Assembly (NCBI RefSeq): GCF_014925385.1
Contig: NZ_JACSDK010000008.1
Location: 1 to 64,000 of the forward strand
DNA length: 64,000 nt
Direction of reading: 5' to 3'
Source: Pelagibius marinus
GTDB taxonomy: Bacteria; Pseudomonadota; Alphaproteobacteria; Kiloniellales; Kiloniellaceae
In this document: piece by piece, positions 41,486-50,015 of the stretch
How positions within the stretch are numbered: position 1 is the first letter of the stretch
Layout: each line of letters begins with the position of its first letter
Made by a program: the position numbers and the translations under genes
Notes under the pieces: model-generated
The model's database searches: none
What the model saw: only the letters and a program-made list of their open reading frames with translations
Told to the model about the DNA's origin: nothing

Positions 41486-42835
41486 TTACGCGATAGCAAG
41501 CACCGGATCGACCCAGGGGTCCTCGGTGATCACATATCCCAGATCGCTGAGCGAGGCGACGGTCAGGTCCGACGTGTAGTTCACGTCATTGATGTAGCCG
41601 GTCATGATCTCGTTGCCGAAGTCGGCCTCCGCCCAGTGAGACTCGACCGTACCGGCTCCGCCAATGGTCTCCAGCGGCACGCCGAGCGGGTCAGCGGATC
41701 CGATAAGGTCGGCATAGGCAAGCATCGCATTCTCGCCGGTGAAGGTCGGATCGCCAGTGCCGGATCCGCTGACCAACCCGAGGAAGTCCCAGATGGTGCC
41801 GAAGCCGATGGTGTGCATCATCTCGTGGAAGACGATATCGTCCCACAGGCCGTCGTCGTAGTAGCTTTGCGCGTCGGCACTGTCGAACTCCATGATGCCG
41901 ACCGCGGGCAGGTAGCCGTCGGTGCGGATCGCCGTCGGGCCAGCCTGGCCGAGGATAAAGCCCTCGCCGTCGATGTAGGTCAGAGTGGCGGAGATCAGGA
42001 TGTCGTCGATGATATCGCCGCGGTAGAAGACATCCTGAATGTCGTCGGTGATGACGCTGCTGATCCAGTCGGCGGCCCAGATGAAGGCATTCTGCAGGTC
42101 CACCGTCCAGTCACTGCCGTCGAACTCGACCAGGATGTTGTAACCGCCGGGATCGCCGCTTAGGTACTCCGTCAGGAGATTCGGATCAACCGGGTCCCCG
42201 CCGCCAACCGTGTCGTCACCGCCGTTCTTCCCGCCCTTGCCGCCGCCGTTGCCGCCGCCACCTCCTCCGCCGCCGGGATTGTCGGGCTTCACGAAGGAAG
42301 TGAAGTCGAGGAAGAGCAGATCGCCGCCTGCCGTGGTGTTCTCCGCAAAGGCCGGTGCAAACTCGCTGTGCGGGATCGGGGGAACGAAGCCGTCGTCTTG
42401 GTAGCCTTCCGGCAGTTCGAAGGGCGCCAGACCGTCGATGGCCGCCAGGGCCTCGGTCCCGCTGAGCAGCTCGATCACCTCGCCCGGCTGCGTCAGCGGT
42501 GCCGGCGCCGCGTGGCTCTGCGCCTCGGCGACCGCATTGGCCGCGAAGTTGAGCACGTCATCGACGGGCTCGAGCAGCGGGAACAGGGGCTCCGCCTCGA
42601 ACACGACAGCATCGCCGGGCGTGAGTTCCGCCGGCACCTCGCCGTCGGGTTCGACGACGACGACCGTGTCGGCATCGAGGACCCGCAGCATGCGCAGCTG
42701 TCCCTCGACAGACACGGCAGCCGGCAGATCGTTCTGCAGCGGCGCCACGGCAACGCCAGGAGGCGTCAGGCCCTCCGCAGGCGCGGCATCAGTCGTCGTA
42801 TCGTAGTCAGGAATCAGGGTCGGTTGGATCGCCAT
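41486..42835 (-). CDS. Leishmanolysin-like (M8-type) zinc metalloprotease
   Basis: 449 aa. Zinc motif HEMMH at 337-341 (HEMMHTIGFGTIW), third ligand His400 in SHWAEADFG, and Met-turn Met411 in EIMTGY, the layout of M8 peptidases. A glycine-rich linker (~190-215) separates a ~185-residue acidic N-terminal region. No Sec signal peptide and no RTX repeats are seen. Secretion by a type I system is possible but not shown. The ATG at 42835 has GAGGG upstream. Confidence 0.82.
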   Translation of the reverse strand: MAIQPTLIPDYDTTTDAAPAEGLTPPGVAVAPLQNDLPAAVSVEGQLRMLRVLDADTVVVVEPDGEVPAELTPGDAVVFEAEPLFPLLEPVDDVLNFAANAVAEAQSHAAPAPLTQPGEVIELLSGTEALAAIDGLAPFELPEGYQDDGFVPPIPHSEFAPAFAENTTAGGDLLFLDFTSFVKPDNPGGGGGGGGNGGGKGGKNGGDDTVGGGDPVDPNLLTEYLSGDPGGYNILVEFDGSDWTVDLQNAFIWAADWISSVITDDIQDVFYRGDIIDDILISATLTYIDGEGFILGQAGPTAIRTDGYLPAVGIMEFDSADAQSYYDDGLWDDIVFHEMMHTIGFGTIWDFLGLVSGSGTGDPTFTGENAMLAYADLIGSADPLGVPLETIGGAGTVESHWAEADFGNEIMTGYINDVNYTSDLTVASLSDLGYVITEDPWVDPVLAIA

Positions 42836-43441
42836 GGTCGCGCCCTCGCTTGAGCGTTAGCGGGGAGCATCACTCCCCAGCCTCCATTGACCCCGCATGA
42901 AATATAGCAGCAACTTTTCTTACATTGTAGTTAACGGCGGCAGTAATTTCGGAATTTTACCAGCGCAACAATAAAACCGCGCAAGCAGAACAACCACCGA
43001 GCGCAGCAAGGCCGCGGTGCTTGCTGACGTTCCTCCTATCGCAGAAAATTTTTTGCCCCTCTTGGGGCTCTCTTTTGCGCACCGCCTCACCTCCCCGCCC
43101 CGTCAGTGCGCCTGCCTGCCGCCGCAGCCCGCGTGCCCGACGACCCCTCGGCCGGCCCGCGAGAAACTGAACAAGGGACACAAGCTATGCACAGCAGGGA
43201 GGTGCCCCGACGACTGCCCGCCGCCGGCGCCACACCTTCGCTTCAAAAGCCGATCGCCCGCCAGTCTCTCCCTTGGCCCGGTGCCGCCGCTCGGCGCCGG
43301 GTCCTTCCCTGTCCGCGCAAAGTATTGGTATGGAGACCAAGCCACTACTGCGCCAATACACCGCCATCTTCCTACTACCTGCCGCCGGATAAACCCGCTA
43401 GGGTTTCGACATAACAAAAAACAATCGGGAGGAAAGTTCAG
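42836..43441. other. Intergenic 606 bases with AT-rich stretch, no gene seen
   Basis: Divergent gap between the metalloprotease and the sugar dehydrogenase. Bases ~42895-42970 are AT-rich and probably hold promoters. A hairpin is at 43055-43068. Short reading frames at 43017-43481 look like chance frames. Confidence 0.5.
43055..43075 (+). terminator. GCCCC/GGGGC hairpin with U-rich tail, no parent gene
   Basis: GCCCC-TCTT-GGGGC followed by TCTCTTTT reads as an intrinsic terminator on the plus strand. No plus-strand gene ends before it, so it may end a small RNA from the AT-rich stretch upstream or an attenuated leader of the dehydrogenase mRNA. Confidence 0.4.
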
Positions 43442-44686
43442 ATGCGAAAGGCTATTCCTGCAGTATCACTCGCCACCCTGATGCTGGCGACGCCGGCCCT
43501 GGCCCAGAGCAATTTGGAAAAGCTCGGCCAATTCAAAACGACGGGCGTGACCGAGTTCGAGGTCATCGATCAGGGCGGCGCCTACGCCGACGGCATCCGT
43601 GAAAACCTGAAGCGGATCAACCTGCCCGCAGGCTTCAAGATCGAACTCTATGCGGTGGTGCCCGATGCCCGTCACATGGCAGTCGGCCCGCAAGGCATCG
43701 TGACCTTCGTCGGCACGCGCAAGACCAAGGCTTGGTCGGTCACCGACCGCAACAAGGACCGCGTCGCCGACGAGGTGAAGAGCTTCGCGCCCTCGATCGG
43801 CCTCAAGATCCCGAACGGCCCCTGCTTCTCCGACGACGGTTTCCTCTACATCGCCGAGCAGAACCGGGTGCTGGTCTACCCGGCCGCCGAGTTCTTCTAC
43901 GAGAGCCCGGACGTCGCCGCCTTTGAGGTGGTGCCGCAAGGCAAGCTGATTCCGGTGTCAGAGGAGAGCTACAACCACACGGCGCGCGTCTGCACCATCG
44001 GCCCGGACGACAAGCTCTACATCACCATCGGCCAACCCTTCAACGTGCCGGCGCCCGAAAAGATGGACCTTTACACCCAAGAGGGCATCGGTGGCATCAT
44101 CCGCATGAACCGCGACGGCACCAACCGCGAGGTCTACACCTACGGCGTCCGCAACTCGGTCGGCCTCGACTTCAATCCGGCCAACGGCGAGCTGTGGTTC
44201 ACCGACAACCAGGTCGACGGCATGGGCGACAACATCCCGCCGGGCGAGCTGAACCGCCAGACCGCCAAGGGCCAGCACTTCGGCTTCCCCTGGTACGGCG
44301 GCGGGGACACCCGCACCAACGAGTATGCCGATTCCGAACCGCCGGCCGACGTGGTCTTCCCGGCGGTCAACATGGTGGCCCACGCCGCCGACCTCGGCAT
44401 GCACTTCTACCAGGGCAGCCAGTTCCCTTCGAAGTACAAGGGCGGCATCTTCTCGGCCCAGCACGGGTCCTGGAACCGCACCACGCCGGTCGGCGCGCGG
44501 GTGATGTTTACTCCGGTCAACGAGGACGGCTCGGCCGGCGAGACCACGGTCTTCGCCGACGGCTGGATCGACGATAACGAAGAGTACCTGGGACGGCCCG
44601 TTGATGTGGTCGAGCTGCGCGATGGCTCGATCCTGGTCTCCGACGACCTCGCCGGCGCCATCTATCGTATCTCCTACGGCGAATAA
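43442..44686 (+). CDS. PQQ-dependent sugar dehydrogenase (sorbosone-dehydrogenase-like)
   Basis: 414 aa with Sec signal peptide (cleavage near ALA-Q, residue ~22) and a beta-propeller of the soluble glucose/sorbosone dehydrogenase family: YGVRNSVGLDFNP, ELWFTDNQVDGMGD, FGFPWYGGGD and SAQHGSWNR motifs. Periplasmic oxidation of an aldose or aldehyde with PQQ as cofactor is likely. The next gene encodes a cytochrome c that can take its electrons, and pqqABCDE lies 3-7 kb away. Confidence 0.87.
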   Translation: MRKAIPAVSLATLMLATPALAQSNLEKLGQFKTTGVTEFEVIDQGGAYADGIRENLKRINLPAGFKIELYAVVPDARHMAVGPQGIVTFVGTRKTKAWSVTDRNKDRVADEVKSFAPSIGLKIPNGPCFSDDGFLYIAEQNRVLVYPAAEFFYESPDVAAFEVVPQGKLIPVSEESYNHTARVCTIGPDDKLYITIGQPFNVPAPEKMDLYTQEGIGGIIRMNRDGTNREVYTYGVRNSVGLDFNPANGELWFTDNQVDGMGDNIPPGELNRQTAKGQHFGFPWYGGGDTRTNEYADSEPPADVVFPAVNMVAHAADLGMHFYQGSQFPSKYKGGIFSAQHGSWNRTTPVGARVMFTPVNEDGSAGETTVFADGWIDDNEEYLGRPVDVVELRDGSILVSDDLAGAIYRISYGE

Positions 44687-44764
44687 GTCGGCAGGGATCC
44701 TGTTGCGGCGGCCGGGCTCACCCCCGGCCGCTGTTCCTGCGTCTCATGGGAAGACCTCTACGCA

Positions 44765-45103
44765 ATGACTGTGACGAAGACGCCTCTCCTGCTCCTCGGG
44801 ATCGCGGCCCTTGCCGTCGCCTTCTCCGCGCCCGCCCAGGCCGCCGATCCGGCCGCCGGCCGCAAGAAGGCGCGCCAGTGCCAGACCTGCCACGGCATCG
44901 ATGGCATCGCCAAGATCCCCATCGCCCCACACATCGCCGGGGAGAATCAGATCTACCTGGAAAATCAGCTGAAGGCCTTCCGCTCCGGCAAGCGCGAGCA
45001 CGAGATCATGTCGGTGGTCGCCAAGGGTCTGAGCGACGAGGACATCTCCGACCTCGCGGCCTGGTACGCCTCGATCAAGATCACCGCGACCATGCCGGAG
45101 TGA
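44765..45103 (+). CDS. Small class I c-type cytochrome
   Basis: 112 aa. Signal peptide (residues 1-26, cleavage near AQA-A), haem motif CQTCH (~39-43), and Met ligand in EIMSVVA near residue 81. The ELKAFRSGKREH and LSDEDISDLAAWYAS segments match cytochrome c553-like proteins. Probable electron acceptor of the upstream dehydrogenase; spacing is 78 bases. Confidence 0.88.
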   Translation: MTVTKTPLLLLGIAALAVAFSAPAQAADPAAGRKKARQCQTCHGIDGIAKIPIAPHIAGENQIYLENQLKAFRSGKREHEIMSVVAKGLSDEDISDLAAWYASIKITATMPE

Positions 45104-45125
45104 GCCGCGAGGCGGAAAAGGAAAA

Positions 45126-45158
45126 CGGCATGCGATGCCGGAGGGACATCGCATGCCG
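45126..45158 (-). terminator. Intrinsic terminator of the YHS gene
   Basis: Perfect 12-bp stem CGGCATGCGATG / CATCGCATGCCG with a 9-base loop. On the minus strand it is followed by TTTTCCTTTT, about 65 bases past the YHS stop. It also lies 23 bases after the cytochrome stop on the plus strand but has no U-tail there. Confidence 0.75.
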
Positions 45159-45224
45159 TGGAGCGGCCGGTTTCCCGGGGGCTCAGGCCGGCCGCAGCAA
45201 ACCCTGGATCCAGACGCTTGGGGG

Positions 45225-45749
45225 CTACTGGGCGCCCAGGGTGACACCCGCCGGCGGGGAAGCCTCCAGGCGGGAATCGGCGAGATGGCGGATCAGCGGC
45301 CAGTTGTTCTCGGCGCCCCTCAGGAAACCGGGAACGTTCTCCTTCCACTTGACCTGCACATCCTTGTTGAGGTTCAGGTAGAGCTTGTCGTCGACGATGG
45401 CCCAGGCCTGCGGGTCGCCGTCGAACTTGCGGCCCATGGCGGTGCCGAAGGCGCAGAAGCCGCCGTACTGCGGGGCATACTTGGCGGGATTGCCGGCGAA
45501 GAGGTCGCGGTGCTCGGCGCTGGCGAAGCGGTAGGTCGCCCCGCCGTGCTCGGCGGTGTAGCGGCTGTCGCCGAGGACCGGCTTGCCCTCGGTGAAGTAG
45601 GCGACCACGTCAAAGCCGTGTACGGCATAGCCTTCGACGATGTTGACTTCCTGCGCCGCGGACACGACCTGTGTCATGGTCGGCACGGCAGCGCCGGCCA
45701 GGGCCATCGTCAGCAGGGCGCCGCGAAGGGCTTTGTTGAGGTTCGGCAT
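45225..45749 (-). CDS. YHS-domain periplasmic protein
   Basis: 174 aa. N-terminal signal peptide (cleavage near VSA-A). YHS domain ~40-110: EGYAVHGFDVVAYFTEGKP, TYRFASAEHRDLFAGNPAKYAPQYGGFCAFG. YHS domains are often linked to metal handling. The C-terminus is LNLNKDVQVKWKEN, typical of this group. Divergent from the AraC regulator across 86 bases, so it is a likely target of it. Confidence 0.85.
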   Translation of the reverse strand: MPNLNKALRGALLTMALAGAAVPTMTQVVSAAQEVNIVEGYAVHGFDVVAYFTEGKPVLGDSRYTAEHGGATYRFASAEHRDLFAGNPAKYAPQYGGFCAFGTAMGRKFDGDPQAWAIVDDKLYLNLNKDVQVKWKENVPGFLRGAENNWPLIRHLADSRLEASPPAGVTLGAQ

Positions 45750-45835
45750 AACGGTTCACTCCGAATTGGTTTTTCTGTAGTGACGTTCGGGGCCTTGGCC
45801 CCTTGAACAAAACCTAGTCAGACGGATTTGATCTT

Positions 45836-46714
45836 TTGTCCGAAGAAACACGCCAATCGTCCGAAGTCGCCACCTCCGAGACCGCCGGCGCCTTCCCCTG
45901 GCTGAGCCGGCGCAGCCTCAGCGCCAGCGTCTTCTTCTCCGGCCCGCTGTGCGGCAGCGCCGACCATGCGGACGACGGCCCCCAGGGTCATCTGCACCTG
46001 GTGCAGCGCGGCCCCGTGACGCTGCACGCCGCCGGCAGCGCCCCCCAGCGCATCGAACGGCCGAGCCTCATCCTCTTCGCCCGCCCCCGCCGCCACCGCC
46101 TGGAGACTGACGAGCCCGCCGGCGCCGACCTGGTCTGCGCCCGCCTGGCCTTCGAAGGACCCGAGGCCGACCTGCTGCTGCTGGGCTTCCCGGAGCGCCT
46201 GGTCATCGCGCTGGACGACCTGGAGGGCCTGGAGCCGGTGCTGGGCCGCCTTTTCGGCGAGGCCTTCGCCCAGGAGTTCGGCCAGCAGGCCGCGGTGGAC
46301 CTGCTGATCGAACTGTTGATGGTCATGCTGCTGCGCCACTGTGTCGCCCGGGGCCTGACGGAGAGCGGCCTGCTGGCCGGCCTCGCCGACCCTAAGCTGG
46401 GGCGGGCGCTGGCGGCCATGCATCGGGCGCCGGAGGCCGAGCTGCCCCTGGAGCGCCTGGCCGATATCGCCGGCATGTCGCGCTCCACCTTCGCCGCCGC
46501 GTTCAAGGCGCGGGTCGGCATTTCGCCGGGCGACTACCTGACCACCCTGCGCATGACCATCGCCCGCCAGGAACTGCTGACCGGACGCCCGCTGAAAGCG
46601 GTCGCCGCCGAGGCCGGCTACGCGAGCCCCACCGCCCTGGCCCGCGCCTTTCATCGGCAGTTCGGCTGCGGCCCGCGCGAGTGGCTGGCCCGCCAGACGC
46701 GGACAGGCGCCTGA
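45836..46714 (+). CDS. AraC-family regulator
   Basis: 292 aa. N-terminal cupin-like effector half (~20-180) and C-terminal double HTH (~200-285) with LERLADIAGMSRSTFAAAFKA and VAAEAGYASPTALARAFHRQFG. Start TTG at 45836: an in-frame stop is just upstream and no ATG lies before the cupin-like half. Probably controls the divergent YHS gene. Confidence 0.85.
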   Translation: MSEETRQSSEVATSETAGAFPWLSRRSLSASVFFSGPLCGSADHADDGPQGHLHLVQRGPVTLHAAGSAPQRIERPSLILFARPRRHRLETDEPAGADLVCARLAFEGPEADLLLLGFPERLVIALDDLEGLEPVLGRLFGEAFAQEFGQQAAVDLLIELLMVMLLRHCVARGLTESGLLAGLADPKLGRALAAMHRAPEAELPLERLADIAGMSRSTFAAAFKARVGISPGDYLTTLRMTIARQELLTGRPLKAVAAEAGYASPTALARAFHRQFGCGPREWLARQTRTGA

Positions 46715-46716
46715 AT

Positions 46717-46742
46717 CCGCAGAAAAGGCCCGTTTCCTGCGG
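46717..46742 (+). terminator. Hairpin after the AraC gene
   Basis: CCGCAG...CTGCGG stem with inner AAA/TTT pairing directly after the AraC stop, followed by TTCTCC. Weak terminator candidate. Confidence 0.35.
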
Positions 46743-46792
46743 TTCTCCGGCTACCCCGTAAGAGGTTCGATTCCTCACCTGAGGGCGGTAAA

Positions 46793-47749
46793 ATGCCGCC
46801 CATGTCTTTGTCCTGGCGAAATCACCTGACGGCCGCCCTGGGTGCGGCGCTGTTCCTGGCCGCCGGCCCCGCCGCGGCGCTGGAGCCGCCCGCCCTGGAG
46901 GAACTGGAGACCCTGCTGCGCGACCTCGGCTTCGATCCGGGCAAGGTCGACGGCGTGGTCGACGACGACACCATCGCCGCGATCCGCCGCTATCAGGACT
47001 TCGCCCTGCTGCCCGGCGACCCCGAGCCCAGCGAAAGGCTGCTGAACGAGTTGCGCGGCGTCGCCGCCGCCTTCGCGGCCCTGAATGCCGGCAAGGAGGA
47101 GCCGCCGACGGCCGCCCCGCCACCGGCGGTTCCCGACCTCGGGGCCGGTGCGCCGGAGAGGGGCGAGACCGAAAGCCAGCCAACCCCGGTCGCCGAGAAG
47201 GTCGTCGTGCCGCCGCCCCCGCCGCCGCCCAAGCTGAAGCCGCTCGAAGCGGCGGAGACGGAAGAGGCGATGGAGGAAAAGGAACAGTTGGCCGAGCTGC
47301 CCCCGGCCGAAACGCAAGACCTCGCGCCCCCGGCTGAGAGCGTGGCGCCGGAAGCCGCCGTGACACCGCCCCCGGCAGAAGAGCCGCCGGCGGAAGCCGA
47401 AATCGAGGCGCCCCTCGATCCCGCCGCCGCGCTGGCGGCGCGCATCGAGGCCGAGCTGGCGCCGCACCGCGAAGAGTTGGCGGCGGGCCGCGTCACCCGC
47501 GAAGCCCTCGCCCAGCGCTTCAACGACCAGGGCCGCCAGGCGCTGCAAGGCTCGGACTATGAAACCGCGATCCTGAAATTCTCGGTGGCCATCCACCTGC
47601 TTCCCGACTTCGCCGGCGCCTATTCCAACCGCGGCACCGCCTATCAGCGCAACGAAGAGACGGACCTGGCCGCCGCCGACTTCGCCAAGGCCAAGCAACT
47701 CGGCTTCGGCGGCTTCCGCCTGAAGGACGGCAAAAAACCCTTTCAGTAG
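46793..47749 (+). CDS. Secreted protein with peptidoglycan-binding-like and TPR regions
   Basis: 318 aa. Signal peptide (~1-28). Residues ~33-80 resemble a PG_binding_1 domain (LLRDLGFDPGKVDGVVDDDTIAAIRRYQ). A long Pro/Glu/Ala-rich linker (~100-215) follows, then TPR repeats (~240-305: LQGSDYETAILKFSVAIHL, GAYSNRGTAY). Probable envelope structural or scaffold protein of unknown role. A second ATG is at 46802. Convergent with pqqE. Confidence 0.75.
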   Translation: MPPMSLSWRNHLTAALGAALFLAAGPAAALEPPALEELETLLRDLGFDPGKVDGVVDDDTIAAIRRYQDFALLPGDPEPSERLLNELRGVAAAFAALNAGKEEPPTAAPPPAVPDLGAGAPERGETESQPTPVAEKVVVPPPPPPPKLKPLEAAETEEAMEEKEQLAELPPAETQDLAPPAESVAPEAAVTPPPAEEPPAEAEIEAPLDPAAALAARIEAELAPHREELAAGRVTREALAQRFNDQGRQALQGSDYETAILKFSVAIHLLPDFAGAYSNRGTAYQRNEETDLAAADFAKAKQLGFGGFRLKDGKKPFQ

Positions 47750-47753
47750 GAGG

Positions 47754-48881
47754 CTAGGCCAGCGGTTCCGGCACCTTTTCCGCCGCCGCCTCGCCCGCCT
47801 TGCGGGTGCGGTAGTGGAAAGCGGTTTCGTCCTTGGCGGACTCCGCCGTCGCCAGCGCCTGCATGGCCTCGTGCACGGGTGACTTGCCGCAGGCCGGGTC
47901 GACATTGCCCGCTTCCCCGGTCAAGGCGAAGGCCTGGCAGCGGCAACCGCCCCAGTCGATTTCCTTGCGCTCGCAGGAGCGGCAGGGCTCCGGCATCCAG
48001 TCGGTGCCGCGGTAGGCCTTGAAGGCCTCGGAGTTCTCCCAGATGTCGCGCAGGCTGCGGTCGGTCACCCGGTCGAAGGTGAGGCTGGTGATGGACTCCG
48101 CCGCATGACAGGGCAGCACCTTGCCCGCCGGCGAGATGTTGAGGAACTGCCGGCCCCAGCCGCCCATGCAGGATTTCGGGCGCCGGGCGTAGTAGTCGGG
48201 CACCACGTAGTCGATCACCATGACGCCCTTCAGCCGCGCGCGCGCCGCCTCGACGATCTCCGTCGCGCGTTCCAGCTGCGCGCGCGTCGGCATCAGGGAA
48301 GCGCGGTTCAGGTAGGCCCAGCCGTAGTACTGCACGTGGGCGATCTCGACCCGCTGGGCCTCCAGCTTCTCGGCCAGGGCCAGCATCTCCTCCAGGTGCT
48401 CCAGGTTCTGCCGGTGGACAACCATGTTAAGGGTCAGCGGCAGGCCGATCTCCTTTACCCAGCGCGCGCAGTCGAGCTTCTTCTCGAAGCCGCCCTTGTA
48501 GTTGCCGATGCGGTCGCAACCCGCCGCCTCGCTGTCCTGGAAAGAAAGCTGCAGGTGATCGAGTCCCGCCTCCGCCAGGGCGGCCAGGCGTTCCTTGCTC
48601 AAGAGCACGCCGGCGGTGATGAGGTTGGTGTAGAGCCCCTCGGCGGCCGAGGCCGCCACCAGGTCTTCCAGGTCGCGCCGCGCCGTGGGCTCGCCGCCGG
48701 AAAAATGGATCTGCAGCACGCCCAGCTCGGCGGCTTCCTTGATCACGGCCTTCCACTGCCCGGTGGAGAGCTCGGCGCTGCTCGCCTCCAGCGCCAGGGG
48801 GTTGGAACAGTAGGGGCACTGCAGCGGACAGCGGTGTGTCAGCTCGGCCAGGATGGCCAGGGGAAAGTTCAACTCTGTCAT
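47754..48881 (-). CDS. pqqE: PQQ biosynthesis radical SAM enzyme
   Basis: 375 aa. Radical SAM motif CPLQCPYC (C18/C22/C25 area) and a C-terminal SPASM domain with Cys in CRSCERKEIDWGGCRCQ. With PqqD it cross-links Glu and Tyr in the PqqA peptide, the first step of PQQ synthesis. Last gene of pqqABCDE, 10 bases after pqqD. Confidence 0.95.
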   Translation of the reverse strand: MTELNFPLAILAELTHRCPLQCPYCSNPLALEASSAELSTGQWKAVIKEAAELGVLQIHFSGGEPTARRDLEDLVAASAAEGLYTNLITAGVLLSKERLAALAEAGLDHLQLSFQDSEAAGCDRIGNYKGGFEKKLDCARWVKEIGLPLTLNMVVHRQNLEHLEEMLALAEKLEAQRVEIAHVQYYGWAYLNRASLMPTRAQLERATEIVEAARARLKGVMVIDYVVPDYYARRPKSCMGGWGRQFLNISPAGKVLPCHAAESITSLTFDRVTDRSLRDIWENSEAFKAYRGTDWMPEPCRSCERKEIDWGGCRCQAFALTGEAGNVDPACGKSPVHEAMQALATAESAKDETAFHYRTRKAGEAAAEKVPEPLA

Positions 48882-48891
48882 GTCGTCCCCC

Positions 48892-49179
48892 TCATGCTGC
48901 GAGAATCCGCTTGTCGGCCAGGTCCTGCAGCAGCGCGCCGACGTCCTTCAGGATCACGTCGCGCGGCGCCTCGAAGGTCCCCGCCAGGTCGTTCACGATC
49001 TCGCCCACAGAGGCCTTGCCGTCGCAGCGCTTGACGATCTCCAGCGCGATGCTGTCCAGCACGAAAAGCCGCTCCGGCGCCAGGATGACCCACTGGTCGC
49101 GCTGCTTGTCGAAGCGCAGCTTCACGCCGACCGGCAGGCCGGGCACCGAATCCTCGGTAATGGTGGTGCGCTCCGTCAT
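48892..49179 (-). CDS. pqqD: PqqA-binding chaperone PqqD
   Basis: 95-aa RiPP recognition element protein (VKLRFDKQRDQWVILAPERLF, IVKRCDGKASVGEIVNDLA). Presents PqqA to PqqE. ATG 49179 lies 2 bases after the pqqC stop. Confidence 0.93.
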   Translation of the reverse strand: MTERTTITEDSVPGLPVGVKLRFDKQRDQWVILAPERLFVLDSIALEIVKRCDGKASVGEIVNDLAGTFEAPRDVILKDVGALLQDLADKRILAA

Positions 49180-49181
49180 CC

Positions 49182-50015
49182 TCAGAGATCCAGCTCGGTC
49201 ACCGGCACCATGCCTTCCGGAACGAAGGCACCGGGCGGGATGTGGCCGGGGGCGACATAGGCGTGGTAGAGCGCGTCGAGCTGGGCCCAGAGCACATCCG
49301 TCTTGAAGCGCACGGCCGCGAGCACCTGTTCCTGCTGCTCGCGGGTGCGCGCCTCGCGCAGCACATAGCCCAGGCCGAACTTCACGTCCTTGGGCGCCTC
49401 GTCCAGGCGGCGCTTGAAATAGGCGATGGTGCGCTCGTTGGCGAAGTCGTAGTGCTCAAGCAGGCCGGCAATACGCTCCTGGTGGATCTTCGGCGCGAAG
49501 AGCTCGGTCAGCGAGGAGGCGATGGCCTCCAGCAGCGACTTCTCCCGCACGAAGCGCACATAGGCTTCCACGGCAAAGCGCGTGGCCGGCAGCATGCCGG
49601 CGCCGGACACCACGTAGGCGCGATCCAGCCCGACGCCCTCGGCCAGCATGAGCCAGCGTTCGATGCCGCCTTCGTTGCCTTCCTTGCCGTCGTGGTCCTC
49701 GATGCGCTTGCGCCATTCACGGCGCAGCTCCAGGTCCTCCATGCGCGACAGGATGGTCGCGTCCTTCAGCGGGATGTGGCTCTGGTAGCAGTAGCGGTTC
49801 AGCACCCAGGCCTGCACCTGGCCGTGGTTGCACTTGCCGCCGTGCAGCAGCTTGTGAAAGGGGTGCAGGGAGTGATAGCGCTCGGCGCCGATCTGGCGGA
49901 TGCGCTCCTCGAACTCGTCCTGCGGCAGCAGGCGGCCGAAAGGCGGCGCGGCCACGGGAGCCGGATCGATAGAAGCCACGGAAGGCGTTGCCGCAGAAGA
50001 GGTTGCCAGGGTCAT
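49182..50015 (-). CDS. pqqC: Pyrroloquinoline-quinone synthase
   Basis: 277 aa, all-helical oxidase that carries out the final ring closure and eight-electron oxidation. YHSLHPFHKLLHGGKCNHGQ, QSHIPLKDATILSRM and GGIERWL motifs carry the active-site His residues. ATG 50015 overlaps the pqqB stop (ATGA). The first ~25 residues are an Ala/Pro/Ser-rich extension. Confidence 0.94.
   Translation of the reverse strand: MTLATSSAATPSVASIDPAPVAAPPFGRLLPQDEFEERIRQIGAERYHSLHPFHKLLHGGKCNHGQVQAWVLNRYCYQSHIPLKDATILSRMEDLELRREWRKRIEDHDGKEGNEGGIERWLMLAEGVGLDRAYVVSGAGMLPATRFAVEAYVRFVREKSLLEAIASSLTELFAPKIHQERIAGLLEHYDFANERTIAYFKRRLDEAPKDVKFGLGYVLREARTREQQEQVLAAVRFKTDVLWAQLDALYHAYVAPGHIPPGAFVPEGMVPVTELDL

Noticed and set aside
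46766-46780. tRNA-like T-arm GAGGTTCGATTCCTC
   Set aside because: No matching acceptor, D or anticodon arms within 80 bases upstream.
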